Assembly (NCBI GenBank): GCA_010015655.1
Contig: ML976764.1
Coordinates: 94,049-158,048 of the forward strand
Direction of reading: 5' to 3'
DNA length: 64,000 bases
Source of the DNA: Bimuria novae-zelandiae CBS 107.79
Lineage: Eukaryota; Ascomycota; Dothideomycetes; Pleosporales; Didymosphaeriaceae
The notes under the pieces were generated by a model. It did not search any database and had not been told where the DNA came from. It saw nothing but the letters and a program-made list of their open reading frames with translations. This document shows positions 24,102-38,489 of this stretch, one piece after another; positions within the stretch are counted from its first letter, which is position 1; each line of letters starts with the position of its first letter. The position numbers and the translations under genes were made by a program.

Positions 24102-24527
24102 TATTAAAATCTTAAAGGGGCAGCTAGTTCCTAAGGGGCTAAGGTTAGTTCTCGGGCAGGAATACTATAGTAGGATAAAAGAGGGTTATAGTAATAGCTT
24201 ACGCTTATTACTAGGGCATTAGTGTTAAAGGTGTATATAGTATAATTAAATTAATAAGGTTGCTTATTTAGATCTAAACGATAGATTAATAAACAGGTTG
24301 AACATAATAGTAGAAGACTACTATTATAGTCGTATATATACAGGTCCTGGACTGCTCGCTGGCGAGCGCTCTCTAACGAGCGCTCTCTAGCGAGCACTCT
24401 CTACAGAGCAGTCACGTGACTTAGCGCCATACGGCGTAGTCGCGTAATATCCAGTCATTCCTAGCGAATGACACGAGAGGTTAGGTACAAAACCGGCACA
24501 GCCTCCCTAGGATCTCGGATCCTAACA
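24102..24527 (-). repeat. 5' LTR of G1-a (426 bp)
   Basis: In element sense it begins TGTTAGGATCCG and ends in a RIP-altered ...TTTTAATA. The 3' half is homologous to the G1-b LTRs (shared cctgcccgagaactaacc). The 5' half differs and contains a GC-rich cluster of gagcgctctc-like repeats at ~24360-24405. Confidence 0.8.
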
Positions 24528-25189
24528 CTATCTAGGAACGTTCCTAACATAAATAGAACTATTTATTTACTATAACCTAGAGAGGTTTAATATAGAATAA
24601 GATAAAATCTTAGTTACCTGCATAAACATGCAGGACAAAGTAGCTATATAGGCTAGGCTAATAATTAATAACTTTTTTAAGTATAGTAAACTAGAGGATT
24701 ATAATTTAGACGCTACTAAGGACGCCTTCAAGGACTAGGAATCCTTTTATAAGACTATAAAAGGAATATTTAGTATTATTAATAAAGAATACTAAGCTAA
24801 AATACGCCTCTAACGCCTACGCTAGAGTTTAAATAGATTATAGTAAAACTTAATAAATAAGGGGAAGTCCCACTTATAATCGCCTACTATAATAGACTAA
24901 AGGAATTAGTTAAGAACGAACTAGTCTACTAAAGAAAAGTAAACGATCTAGAAGAGCTTATTAATAACGCTATTAAAGCAGATAATTGCTTATATAAGCG
25001 AAAGCTAGAGAAATAGCATGGTACCCAACTGCTCTCCAGAAAAGAAAACAACGCTAGACCCGTCGGAAGAGATCGGGACGGAGATGTTATCATGACCAAC
25101 GAAGCCTAGTGGTATAAAAAAAGAAATAGCAAGGGGAAGCAGCCGTACAAACCTAAGAAGAACTACTAGGGCAGGAGTGGAATCTCGCA

Positions 25190-25660
25190 AGAAGAACGAG
25201 AACGGAGGTTTAAGGACAAGGCCTGCCTCCGATGTGGCAAGCAAGGCCACTTTGCCAAGGACTGCGAAAGTCAGGAGACCAAGGTCAATACGACCAACCT
25301 CCTACGAGTGGCCATGACCACCCTCGTGCCAGCAGAGGCGGAGGAGATAGACCTCACACAAGAAATCCCAGAACCAATAAAAGAATGGGGAGAGGGACGA
25401 AAAACCCTCCACGAATACCAGATCTTCTAACGACTAGCAGATGACACCTGCTGGATATGCAGCAGCACGCTACATCACTCGTCTTAGTGCGAGGCGAAAG
25501 TAATCGTACAAGGACCACATGCGTGGGACGCTTATTGGCTTGCCGAAAAGCTACAAGGTCCCCCGAAGCAGTACCTACGCCAGGTCACGATACAAGAACA
25601 ACATGCACATGCCAAGTGGTGGCAATGCACACGAAAAGGATGCTAACAGCACTCTAAGGC
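25190..25660 (+). pseudogene. G2 gag 3' part with intact CCHC zinc knuckle
   Basis: Plus-strand translation from ~25190 reads RFKDKACLRCGKQGHFAKDC followed by a linker to TAA at ~25428. A second Cys/His-rich stretch (DTCWICSSTLHH) follows in the next block. The CCHC knuckle binds the element's RNA during packaging in Gag proteins generally. It is bounded by RIP stops on both sides, so no full Gag can be made. Confidence 0.75.
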
Positions 25661-27229
25661 TAGAGTTAAAGCCTCTTACTTTCTAAGAGGCTTAAAATAC
25701 TATAAACTTAAAAAAGACTAGTGCAGCGTACCTAATAACTACTATAAATACTTTTTAGTTTATTAGGCTAAGCACTATAAGTAGAATAGCTAATATTAAT
25801 ATTTTAATATTACCTATAAACTATATAAATAATAAAAGTTTAAGATAGGCTAGTTCCCTTAAGGCCTAGATCTTTAGGATACTAGCATAATAATAAGAAA
25901 TACGTAGTTAGGAAAAAACGTAAACTATTTAATAATTAAATAAAACTAATATTACCTATAGTACTTTATACACCTAAGCCTATAAGAAGAGATAGCTTCT
26001 TCTAATAGCTACTTAAGATACAAAGTATTAGCCTAGAACAAATACCTTACTCTAAACTACCTATAACACGGGAATTAGGGAGTATACAAATTAAATTAGA
26101 TTAGAGAGACCTATACACTATATTAATAATAATATAAGTAGTATAAGGTTAAAGAAGTCTTAAAGTTAGCCTAACTTAAGGGTTAGATATAGAAGGCAGA
26201 AGCCTTATAAAAGGGCTAAAATAAGTTTAAGGACTCTAAGAACTTAAAAAACTAAATTATTACTAAGTAACAAGCCACACTAGTAATAGTGCGATTATTA
26301 TAGCTTATTAAGTAGACACTTACTAAGTTAAGAAACGCTTAATTAAGAGTATTATAGTGCATAGGTATTATATTATAATACTTATTTACCTAGGGGCAGG
26401 GGCGTGCCTAATAGCCCTATAAGTAGTTAAAAAATATAATATACTATATTATAATAAGAGGATACTACTATAGATAGGACTTATAGACAGGACCTGGTTA
26501 TAAGGATATAGTAATAGTTAGCTACGCCTTAAGATAGCGCTAGTATAAGTTAACATAAAAGGCCTAAAGAGCCAACATGTTTTCACTATTATAGAGATAG
26601 GAGACATTAAAGCTATCGTAAAATATAAATAATTAGAATAACATAATCTATAAATAGACTATATTAAACAAACGATTCTTCCCTAAAATCTACTAGTAAT
26701 AGCTTAGGCAAGCCCCGGCGGAAGGGAAACTCTCTAAAAACCTTAAATAAAAAAGGGGAACTAACTATCTAAAATATAAGAAGTATTAGTATATAAGATA
26801 AATAGGATCTTAAAGCAACACCTAGGACAGGTACACTATATATAAGTTTAGGAGGCTAAAATAGACCCTAATAACCTAGGTCTACTAGAAGAATATAAGG
26901 AGTTTACAGACCTGTTTAAGGAGTACGACAAGACCATCCTACCTAAATATAAAGAGTAAGATTATAAGATACTACTAGTAAAAGGAGCTAAGCTACAGCT
27001 AGAGCGCCTAAGGCCCCTCACCTATAAATAAAAAAAAAGTTAAAAGAGCTAATATAGAGGAATTTACGCTTAGGAAAGTAAAAACCTAGTTAAAGCCCTA
27101 TAACCTTTTTTATACTTTTTATTTATAAAAAAGGTAGCAGGCTATAACTCTATATAAATTATAAATAGCTAAATACTATTATAGTTAAAAATTACTACCT
27201 GTTGCCCCTAATAACGGAGCTTATGGATT

Positions 27230-28062
27230 AACTCCCAGGAGCTAAGTAGTTTACGAAATTTAATATCTAGGATAGATTCTATAGAATCTAAATAGTAAAA
27301 GGTTATAAATAGAAAATAGCTTTCCGCACACGATAGAGCCTTTTTAAGTATATAATTATACTAATAGGGCTAACTAATATACTAGTAACATTTTAGAAAC
27401 TTATAAATTAAATATTATATAAATACTTGGACGTATTCTGCACGGCATACCTCGACGACATATTAATATACTTAAGCGGAACCTTAGAAGAACATAAGGG
27501 ACATGTTTATAAGGTATTATAAAAATTATAAAAGTATAGATTACTCCTATACCCTAAGAAATGTAAATTCCACGTCATGGAAACAGAATACCTGGGATTT
27601 ATAATATCCTAGGAAGGTGTTAAAATAGACTTAAAAAAGACCGCGATAATAGAAGAATAGCTACTACCTAAATTAGTAAAGGATATCTAATTCTTTTTAG
27701 GTTGTATTAACTTCTATCGCAAATTTATTAAGAACTACTTAAAAGTCACCGCTCTACTAATAGAACTCACGAAAATAGAAAAATAGCGACCTCTATAGGA
27801 AGTAAAGAAGCAAGCCTTTAAATAGCTAAAGCCCCTATTCCTAATAACACCCCTACTATAAATGTACAACCCAGAGCGACAATATCGCATCTACACAAAC
27901 GCATTAGATTATGCGTTAGGGGCCGTACTACTACAAGAATATAATAACAAGAAGTGGAGACTAGTCTTCTATCACGCAAGGTTTATGCTAATTAGGGAAG
28001 CTATATTAGTAGAAGAACTAGCCTATATAGTAAAACGAGAACTAATATCGCAGGTTAGATAA
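27230..28062 (+). pseudogene. G2 reverse transcriptase/RNase H remnant
   Basis: The plus frame shows [12 protein letters not shown], then FHVMETEYLGFIIS, then an FLGCINFYRKFIKNY thumb/connection block and the RNase H start RIYTNALDYALGAVLLQ (expected TDAS). Several TAG/TAA codons interrupt it. The order RT, RNase H, then integrase places G2 in the Ty3/Gypsy (Metaviridae) lineage. Confidence 0.82.
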
Positions 28063-29487
28063 CCTAACGAATTTATTATAGACAGGGCCAAGATATTCAC
28101 ATTATTATATTAGACCATATTTATAGCTAAATTAGGGACTAAGCACAAGCTCACGACAAGCTTTTATTTTAAAATAGATAGCTAAATAGAGCGCACGAAC
28201 TAAACGCTAAAATAATATTTTTAAATATATATAAATAAGCTTTAGGATAATTAGGTTAAGCTATTACTAATAGCCTAACTAGCATACAACAGCGCAAGAT
28301 TGGCGACTATAAGGTACTTGCCATACTATGCTAACCATGGATGTAAGCCAACGACTTACTAGGATCTATTAGACATCCAGAGCATTGCAAAGGACGTAGC
28401 TAACAAAGCTAAACTTATACAGAATCTATATAAAACACTATATAAGAATATTACGCGGCGTAACAAATAAATAGCGCCATAGGTAAATAAGAAAAGAATT
28501 ATAAGACTAATTTTTAAAAAGAGAAATAAAGTCCTCCTCTCGTAAAAAAATCTTAAGATAATAAGACTAAGTAAAAAACTAAAAAACCTTTAAAAAAGAC
28601 TATTTAAAATTTAGGAGGTTAGAGGACTAGTTAATTTTAAACTATAATTACTTATAGATATACGGATCTACCTAGTCTTCTATAAGTTACTATTAGAACT
28701 AGCACCACTAAACGCTGAACTAGAAATATAACTTAAACTTAAAGATAAAGAGTACGAGGTTAAAGTAGTTAAGGATCTATAAAGGATAAGACGTTAGTAT
28801 AAGTACCTAGTAAAATAAGAAAAATAGCTAAAGAGCTATAATACGTAGAAACTAATAAGGAACCTTACTAACTATAAAGAGGCCTTAGAGAGGTTCTACT
28901 AGGAGTATCTAAGGAAGCTAAGGCTAAAGGTTTAGAATTATTAGGATTAAAAGGTAAAGGATAGACAAACTAGTCTAAAGTAGAAAAGCTAGGTATAAGA
29001 CCCCCTTTTAGTTAAGTAATATTTTAGCCTAATAATTTTATCCCCTTAAGACGTTTAATTTCTTTAATAAATTTTATTAAGTTAGTAAGGAGCTTCCCTT
29101 TACGCTTTTTAAATAAACGCTTTTACTTTAGTAACTTTTTCCTTTTACTATAAGTAGCCTAAAGGGCTATTATAGCTACCTTTTTCTTAACTATTACTAC
29201 CTTTTTTAGGCGCTTAAGCCTATCTACTTTAAAATTAATTAAGAAAAAATTTAAAATTATAAGTTTTATTAACTTACCCTTCGCAACGCTATTCTTGTAA
29301 TAGTTACTATACTATATTTTAAAAAATAATAGTTTATAGGTTAAACCTTTTTTCGCGTAGTATTTGCAGGACACTATAATAATCTAACTAATAAAATTTA
29401 TTTAATCTCTAATAGAAAAACGATAGAGGATATTTTAAGAAAATATTAGCTACTACATAAGAATATGCAGAGGAAGGAGGAGGATAG

Positions 29488-29936
29488 TATTACAGTCTAG
29501 AAGTTAACGGTAGGACAAAGAGCCTTATAACGGCATCTAGGCCCTATCTTAGGCTTACGTAACATCCCAGGCTGTCCCAGACGCCAAGACCATAGGACAC
29601 CGTGGGACCACGTGACCCCTGCTCACGTGACGTCCCAGGAAATCCCATGGGATCCCACGATGCCAGGACATGAAATATCGGGGGATTCTATAGGATAAGG
29701 AGGATATATATACAGGACAGTTTCCTTTATTATGCTCCTTATAGTTAACTTATATATATTCTATGCAAGTACGTTCTCCTATATAGACTAATAGTTATTT
29801 TATTTTATTATAAGATTAAATTATTTAGCCTCGCGCTAAGTATCGCATTAACTTATACTATTAAATAATCTGTAAAGTACTACGATACGTTACCGCCCTA
29901 ATCCGGATCGAAACAAGGTGTGAGAGCCTTAGAACA
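29488..29936 (+). repeat. 3' LTR of the G2 plus copy (449 bp)
   Basis: Aligns with the reverse complement of 47572-48017. Shared words include gcaagtacgttctcctatat and cccatgggatcccac. It starts TATTACAG (RIP form of TGTT...) and ends gccttagaaca. Confidence 0.85.
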
Positions 29937-32900
29937 ATAAGGGTGCTATTAGAAATAGGCGCTTTAATTATTTAAAAGCCCTTTTCTCTACTTCTTATAG
30001 AGGTCGCTATTTTCTTATTTTTATAAGTTCCGTTAGTAGAGCGGTAACCTTATAGTAGTTCCTAATAAATTTATAATAGAAGTTAGTAAAGCCTAAGAAG
30101 AACTAAATATCCTTTACTAATTCTAGTAGTAACTATTCTTTTATTATCGCGATCTTCTTTAAGTCTATCTTAATACCTTCCTAAGATATTACAAATCCTA
30201 GATATTCTGTCTTAGTAACGTAGAATTCGCACTTTTTAGGATATAGGAGTAATTAATACTCTTATAGCTTTTATAATACTTTATAGACATGTCTTTTGTG
30301 TTCTTTTAAGGTTCCGCTTAAATACACTAGTATATTATTAAGGTATGCCTTGTAGAATATATTTAAGTATTTATATAATACTTAATTTATTAGTTCCTAG
30401 AAGGTTCCTAGGGCGTTTATTAGTCCTATTAATATAACTATATACTTAAAGAGGCTATATCGCGTACGAAAAGCCATTTTCTACTTATAATTCTTTATAA
30501 TTTAAATCCTATAAAATCTATCCTAGATATTAAATTTCGTAAATTACTTAACTCCTTAGAGTTAATCTATAAGCTCTATTATTAACAGTAATAAGTAGCA
30601 GTTTTTAACGGTTACGGCATTTAGCTATTTATATTCTATATAGAGTTGCAGCCTACTATCTTTCTTATAAATAAAGAGTATAGAGAAGGCCGTAGAGCTC
30701 TAACTAGGCTACTATTTCCCTAAGCGTAGATTTTTCTATATTAGCTCTTTTAATTCTTTTTCCTATTTGTAAGTAAGGGGCCTTAGGTATTCTAGCTATA
30801 GTTTAGCTCCCTCTACTAGTAGTATCTTGTAATCTTACTTCTTATATTTAGGTAGGATAGTCTTGTCGTATTCCTTAAATAAGTTTACGAATTTCTTGTA
30901 TTCTTCTAATAGACCTAAGTTGTTAAGAACTATCTTAGCCTTTTAGACTTATATATAGTGTATCTGTCCTAGGTGCCGCTTTAAAATCTTATCTATCTTA
31001 TAAACTAATATTTCTTATATTATAGATAGTTAGTTCTTCTTTTTTATTTAAAGTTTCTAGAGAGTTCCCCTTCCGCTAAGGCTTATCTAAGCTATTAATA
31101 GTGGATTCTAGGGCAGGATTATTTGTTTAATTTAGTCTATCTATAGATTATGTTACTTAAGCTATTTATATCTAATAATAGCTTTAAGGTCTCTTATCTC
31201 TATAATAGTGAAAACATGTTAGCTCTCTAGGCCTTTTATATTAACATGTACTAGTATTATCTTAAGACATAGCTAACCTTTACTATACCCTTACGATCGG
31301 GTCCTATCCGCAAGTCTTATTTATAGTAGTATTTTCTTATTATAATATAGCATATTCTATTTCTTAACTATACGCAGGGCAATTAGACACGTATCTACTC
31401 TTAAATTAATAAGTGCTATAACACGATACCTGTACACTATAATATTCTTAATTAAGTATTTCTTAACTTAGCAAGTGTCTACTTAATAAGCTATAATAAT
31501 TATACTATTACTAGTACAGCTCGTTGCCTAGTAATAATCTAGTTTTTTAAATCCTCTAACTAACTTTCTATAGCCTCTTAGATCTGATCCTTAACTTATA
31601 CTAGTTTTAAGATTTCTTAAATCCTATACTATTTATATTATTATTAATATAAGGTATAGGTCCCCCTAATCTTATCGGATTTATATACTCCCTAATTCCT
31701 ATATTATAGACAATTTAGAGTAAGGCACTTATTCTACGCTAACGCGTTATATCTTAGATAGCTATTAGAGGAAGCTGCTTTTCCCTATAGGCTTAGATAT
31801 ATAAAGCACTATAGGTAACACTAGTTTAATAGGATTAATATATAATTTTTATCTTTTCCTGGCTATGTGTTTCCTGTTATTGTATTAAGGTTACGAGGAT
31901 CTAGGCCCTAGGGGAACTAACCTATCTTAAACTTTTACTATTAGTAAAGCTTATAGTTATTATTAAAGTATTAGTGCTATCTATTGTATTTATAGTACTT
32001 AGTCTAGTATATAGGGTAGTGCTTATAGTAGTTATTAGGTACGTTATATTAACTCTTTTTTAGTTAATAATACTCTAAATTCCCTAGAAAATAAGTAGTC
32101 TTAACTTAAGCCTTAAAGTGCTATTAATATCCTTTACGCGTATATTACCACTATTTAGCGCGTTTATGTTATTCTAGTATTGTAACCTGGCGTAGGTAAT
32201 GCTCTGGGAGGCCTTGTAGCTTTTCGGCGAGCCAATAGGCATCCCACGCGTGTGGTCCTTGTATAACCACTTTCGCCTTACATTAGGGTGGATGGTGCAG
32301 CTCACTGCTACACATCTAACAGATGTCGTCTACCAGTCGTTAGAAGATCTAGTACTTATAAAGGATTTTCCATTCCTCCTCCCATCCTACTAGCTCTGGG
32401 ATCTCCTGTGTGAGGTCCGCTTCGTCGGTTTCTACCGTTGTGAGGGTGGTTATGGCCACATGTAAGAGGCCGGTCGTGCTAACCTTAGTCTCTATTTTTG
32501 GGCAGTCCCTTACGAAGTGGCCCTATTCTCTATATTAGAGGCAGGCTTTATTCTTAAATCTTTACTTTTACTCTTCCTATAAGATACTATCCTTGCTTTA
32601 GTAGGCTTTCTTTAGCTTATACAGCTGCTTTTCTTTACCGTTTCTCTTTTTGTACTATTAGGCTTTATTAGTTATAATAATATCCCTGTCCCTATCTTTT
32701 CTTATAGACTAGCTACTAGTTTCCCTTTTAAAAAAGTAGTTAGGTACTGTGCTATTTCTCTAGCTTTTATTCGTATAAGTAGTTATCTATTTTAATAGCA
32801 TTATTTATAAGTTCTTCTAGATTATCTACTTTTTTTTTTTAGTAGACTAGTGTATCCTTAACTATTTCTTTTAGCCTATTATAGTAGGCGATTATTAGTA

Positions 32901-33767
32901 GGGCTTCTCTCTATTTATTAAGTTCCGCCATAATCTACTTAAACTCTAAGGTATAGAGAACTACAAATTTTTCTTAATATAGGCATTAGAGGCGTATTTT
33001 AGCCTAATATTTATTATTAATTATACTAAATATTCCTTTTATAGCTTTATAAAAAGACTTTTAGTCCTTAAAGGTATCTTTAGTAGCATCTAAATTATAT
33101 TTCTTAAGTTTACTATACTTAAAGAAGTTATTAATTATTAGTCTAGCCTATATAGCTACCTTCTCCTGTATATTTATGTAAGTAACTAAGATCTTATCTT
33201 ATTCTATTTTAAACTTCCTTAGGTTATAGCGGATATATAGTTTTATTTACGTTAGAAACGTCCTTAGATAGCCCTTACTAGTATAGGGTTTAGGCTTAAG
33301 AACTTTTAGTTAATACTTTATATCTTCTTATTTACTTATTTTTTCGCTTATCTTGTTAATAATTTCCTAAAGCTAGGCTATTGTTAGGATCCGTTAAAAC
33401 CCAACATGACGCGGGGCAGGGCAGAAACACTTATCCGTGCTCCCAGCCAAGGATTCCTAACTCAGCCACGAATCACGTGACTTAGTCACGCGTCCCAGAA
33501 TTATCGGGCGTCCCAGAAGTATCTTGGCACATGGGACGTTGGGACTCCTGGGACTTATGGGATCCGTAGGACTAGTTATGTATATAGAAACGCGATAAAG
33601 GTCTTTTACTATCGTGTTTAACCTATTTATTAATCTATTATTTAGATCTAAGAAGCAACCTTGTTAATTTAATTATACTATATACACCTTAAATACTAAC
33701 GCCTTAGTAATAAGCGTAGGCTATTACTACACTCCTTTCCTATATTACTAATACTCCTGCCCGAGAA

Positions 33768-33899
33768 TGTGACGTCGAAGAGAGTAGAGTGTTGAGGCAA
33801 TCGTTGTTGATTGAGTAGCTATTCTACGGAGCTATATACTGTGAGCATCACGTGCACGGGCCGCACGGGTGGCCCAAGCTTCCATACTGAACCGTTACA
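33768..33899 (-). repeat. C1 3' LTR (132 bp)
   Basis: Direct repeat of 38858-38989 (the 3' LTR because the element is on the minus strand). Too short to be an efficient RIP target, and hardly mutated. Confidence 0.93.
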
Positions 33900-36800
33900 C
33901 ACCCCGTTAGCTTTATGTCAATTAAGAGGTGAAGCTAAAATCTTACTTAATTAAGTAACTAGATATATAAAATTATTATTATTAATAACGCTGCCCTAGA
34001 GACGTTACGCGATATTAATAAGATAAAGCTATTAAATAAACTCCTAATATTTAGCCTTTAAAAGGACTTTAGTAAGCCCGTTAGTAGCTATCTTATTTAT
34101 AAGGACCTATTTAATAATAAGTCGCTAAGCCTCTACCTCTTATCAGATCCACATCTAATAGATATTAACGTGTCGAACCTTTATATATAGTTAATTAAGG
34201 TCCTTATTAATAATTCCTATAGTTTATTAATTATTATAGTAGATCGTAGGCGTTATGCCTAAATTAAATAAAATACTATTAAAGAAGTAAAGCTACTCTA
34301 CTATCTATAAGCTAGTAAAGGAGATTAAGAGTAACTCTAATTTAATAGTAGACTTAGTAATAGTGTGCTAGATAGTGGCCTTCTAGTTAATAATTATACT
34401 ATAAAGAAAGAAATATTATTCTTATAAGCATTAATATATCTTTATATTGTCTGCGTACGAGGCGTTTGACGTACTAAAGAATAGAGGATTGCGATAGTTA
34501 TTATTATTAAATACAACCTCTATAATTAAGTTATTATAAGAACCTTTAATAGCGTAATGTTATGTTATAAATAAGTATCGCCAGACGCGTTATATAACTA
34601 AAATATGTAATTATCCTAAATTAGTAAGATAGTAAGCAGGGACAACGTGGCTATAAGTAATATTAGGCCGCGTTTAGTAAGTAATATAGGCGAGATAGCT
34701 AATAAGCTCCTAATATAGCTTTATACGTCGAACGTCTATCTCCTTAATTAACTTATTAAAAAAGTTAACGTTAAGCAGAAAGTGAGGCTTTTTATAACTT
34801 ATTAGTTATATACTATACTTCTTGCAAATCTTATTAATATATATATCTTAAATAAGCTACATCTTCTTTTTTTAGTAATTATAGATAACTTAAACGCCTA
34901 AAAATCAGGCTAGGTCTCCTATTGCCTTAAGTCTAAATTAGTCCTTTAACGTATTCTTAAAGTCTTAATAAAGATAAGCGTTTGTTAAGTAATACGCTAT
35001 TATTATATTATTAACGTATATAAATAGGATAAGCTAATTATTAATATATAGGCACGACAAGCCTTTAATACGTTTAAGCCCTAGTAGCTTAACTATACCT
35101 TAGAACGTATTATACTATAGAAGTGGTGCATCCTTTAGGCCGTAGAGGGCGCAAAGCACCTCTAAAAGGTCGCTATTTACTTTCTTAAAAACACTACGAG
35201 TCTTAGCGTATAGCTTTTAAAAAAGTATAAAATTTAGGAAAGCGTTAAGTACGTTATATTATTTTAGCTCTAAGCTAAAGTAGTTAGTAATTATAATAAT
35301 TACTTAAAAGGTATAAGCTATAAGGATAGTAGTATAGGTATTACTAAACTACTCTTATAGGTCTCTGCGTGCGATAAGTTAAGTCTTATACTTATAAAAA
35401 TAACTATTCTTATTAAACTTGTATATAAACACCTATATAAGTAAGATTACCTTAACGCCTTTAGCCTGCGTAGTTTAATATATTACTAAGGTCTTATAAA
35501 AGTAACTTTTATCTTAGACCTCTTAATACGCACGCTTAATGGCTTTTATAAACTTAGCGCTATATAGATATAATTTTAGTTAGCTAATATGCTTTAAGGT
35601 AGGCGGTAACTAGCTTTAATAAATTTAAAAGTTATCTACCTTTATATTACTAGTAATCGTTATTATAGCGAAGGTATATAGGTAATTAGTAACGTTTTAA
35701 GCTCCTAGTTAAATAGTATAAGTCTATAGATTACTTAAATTTATTAATTTTTAAACGCGCTTTGTAACAAGTACGTTATTTTATAAGATATCTAAGTTTT
35801 TACGATATAAAGCGTTATTATAGTATTAGTTAGGTATATAACCTTTAATTTTATTAGCTAATTAATTAGTAACTTCTTGCTATATAGGCGTAGGACGAAC
35901 GTTACAAGCGTAGTAGCGCCCTATAAGATAATTTACTGTCTAATTAAGAGGTGTTGATGTATTAGTATCACCCCCCACCGACGGCTTGGACGATTATACG
36001 GCAGGCGTTGGTGTTAGTATTACTATAGATTTGGCCTCGTCGTAGAAACGTCGCTAACGTGATATTATAAGTTCCTTAATAGATACATCGTTATCCTCGT
36101 ACGCCTTAGAGACGTTAAGTAACTTAATAACCACCTTAATTACTAAGTTATCTATATAGCTATTGTAGCCTTTATAGAAAGTAAAAGTATTAAATACTAC
36201 GTCTCGCGCGCGGATAACTTAATCCTTTGTTAGTAGCCAAATCTAGAAGATATTGGTACTATCGTAGCCTACAAGATGGCTAATTAGGATGCGCGAGGCT
36301 GTCTTTGCTCCACGCAGTAGATATTTATTAAGTACGTATGCGTAATAATTAATTAGTTAAAGATAGCTTATTATAGACTTTTTATACTAGATAACCTTAT
36401 ATATCGTGCCCTAATTAAGGACTTTAGATAGTATTTAATTAAGTAGGCATACTACTATCTTTATTATCTTATTTACTAATTACTTTAGAAGGGTGCCTTA
36501 AAGGCGCAAGACGTAGGTCTTTATTATAATTAGCTTATTAGTAATTTTAGCTTTTTTTATTTCACGTAAGAGTATCTAGAGCGCGTAGCTTAAAGTATAT
36601 ACCTAAATTAGTATAAAGTTACTTTATAAAGTTAATAATACCACGCTTAGCGTTAAGACTAATTATAATTACGTTATAATTATACTAACGCTAAATTTAT
36701 TATATAGTGTTCTATAGCTAGTAGCCTAGCTAAGTCTCTAATTTTATTAAAAAGGACTTTACATCGTGCTAACGCAAGTATTAACAGATAGTATAAGCAC

Positions 36801-38489
36801 CTTACTTATTATTATTATAATAAGACTCTTCCTATTATTATAGTTAAATAAGATTGATTAAGATTTAATAAAAGAAATAAATAGCGTCCTTTAGCATATG
36901 GTAAGAGATCTGCTTTATTAGCTTTAATTTTATATAGATTTAACAAAAGTCTTAATTAGCAGGCCCTTTTACTATTACTTCTTTAATATTATTATTTAGA
37001 TAATCTATAACCTTGCGTCCTAGATAGCCCTAAACCTTATAAATAAGTATTAAAGAGATTTCTTAAATCTTCTTTAGTGCTTCTAATAAGTAAGTTTAAA
37101 TTATTATTATAAGTAAGGATAACTTTATTAGATCGTAAAAGAAATTTACGTTAATAAGCTAGTAGCCCTTTTAGTACTTTACATAAGTAATAACGCCGTG
37201 TTTATTATACAGCGCGTCTTAACCTAAGTTAAAGTAAATACTAATATTATAATAGCGTCTAAGACTAACGACGCGTATAATAAAGCTAGATACTAAAGTA
37301 ATATAAGTAATTAAGGTTAGCGTGATACTATTTAGTATATTAACTATAAAAGTTATTTAATTTTAGGCTTTAATCTTATAGTAGTGCTTACTTACTTTAA
37401 TAGTTATACTAGTATCTTTAACGCACTCCTGTTCCTAGCCTACCTAATTAGTTATATTAATAATATAGGTGTTAAAACCTAAGTTAAGGATCTATTAGTT
37501 TTATAAAGTTATAGTATAATTGTTAATTATAGTAATAGTTAACTTGTCTAGCAAGATTATATTATAGTTATTAGGTAGAGTGGCTAAGACCTTACTTACT
37601 ATACTATATAAGCCTGTTATAAAAGCTAAGCTATTATTAATTAGTAGACGTCTATTATTAAGTTAGATAGCTATAGTAGCTAGTATTATCTTTAAAAAAC
37701 ACCTATTTATTTTATTAACTAACTTCTAGATGCCTGCTAGTAAACTAAGTTTATCTTATAAAACTTAATTAATACGCTAGTGCGTAGTAGGATCTTTTTA
37801 AAAGTTACTTAGTTATAAGTAGAAGTCCTTATTAAGGTAGTAGTACAAGTTATACTAGTATTTATTACTATAAAGATATACGCTCCTTAACGCTTAACTT
37901 ATAGTAGACTTATTATTATTCTTAATATTGCTCTACGTCTTTACTACTTAAAGGTTACCTGCTATGCTATTAAGCTTCTAGGAACTAGGTTAGACTTATT
38001 AAACGTATGTTATATATGTAGCGACGTAGTCCTCTAGCATAATTATTTATATATTATTATTCTCATACTTAAATAGCTTAATTAGCTTAGGTATAGCGTA
38101 TTTAAGGTTAATACTTTTAATAACTATTAAAAAGTCTTTTTATGCGTGCGTGCCTTTTATATTAAGTAAATTAATTTTAGCGCACTAGCTAGTAACTTTA
38201 ATTTATAATTATAGCTAGTTTTTAAGATTACGTAACTTTAGTAAGGCATATAAGCGTTTATAGTTATTAATTAGGTTACGTTAGTAAATAGCTATTAATA
38301 GCGTAAGGTACTTTTTAAAAGAGACAAGCCACGCGTGCGGCGTGTTCTTATTATATAGTAAGTAGATATAGCGCTTAGCGATTATCTTGCTAATATTAAT
38401 ATTTAGATTTTAAAGTGCCTGCTTTTATTTAAGATAGTAGGCATGTTACTTCTCGTATTAATCGTACGAAAATTGATAGCGTCGAAATT

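Larger units (their letters stand above)
18954..24527 (-). mobile_element. Gypsy-type LTR retrotransposon G1-a, RIP-degraded, 3' end lost
   Basis: Minus-strand element. Its 5' LTR is 24102-24527, the gag zinc knuckle is at ~23175-23222 and the reverse transcriptase is near 21035-21300. The pol 3' end reaches 18954, where P2 cuts it off before the 3' LTR. Minus-strand translation gives a CFTCGKLGHITRNC knuckle with all four ligands intact, and an RT box read as YLNNIL (21035-21055) where YLDDIL is expected. Both catalytic Asp codons have become Asn by G-to-A. No frame longer than ~60 codons survives. The sequence is homologous along its length to G1-b (39040-47030) in opposite orientation. A solo LTR (20614-20836) is inserted in the RT-RNase H part. 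Confidence 0.88.
24528..29936 (+). mobile_element. Gypsy-type LTR retrotransposon G2 (plus copy), 5' end lost
   Basis: Starts abruptly inside gag next to the G1-a LTR and runs through gag, protease/RT, RNase H and integrase remnants to a 3' LTR (29488-29936). Landmarks: the zinc knuckle CLRCGKQGHFAKDC at 25224-25265, the RT box YLDDILIYL at 27448-27474 (catalytic Asp pair intact) and RNase H IYTNALDYALGAVLL near 27890-27930. RIP is patchy: 25020-25660 and parts of 27420-27620 and 28260-28440 keep near-normal composition, while the rest is saturated with TAG/TAA. Confidence 0.87.

Noticed and set aside
24355..24410. Repeated gagcgctctc units in the G1-a LTR looked like a CRISPR-like array
   Set aside because: Short irregular repeats without uniform spacers, in eukaryotic LTR sequence.
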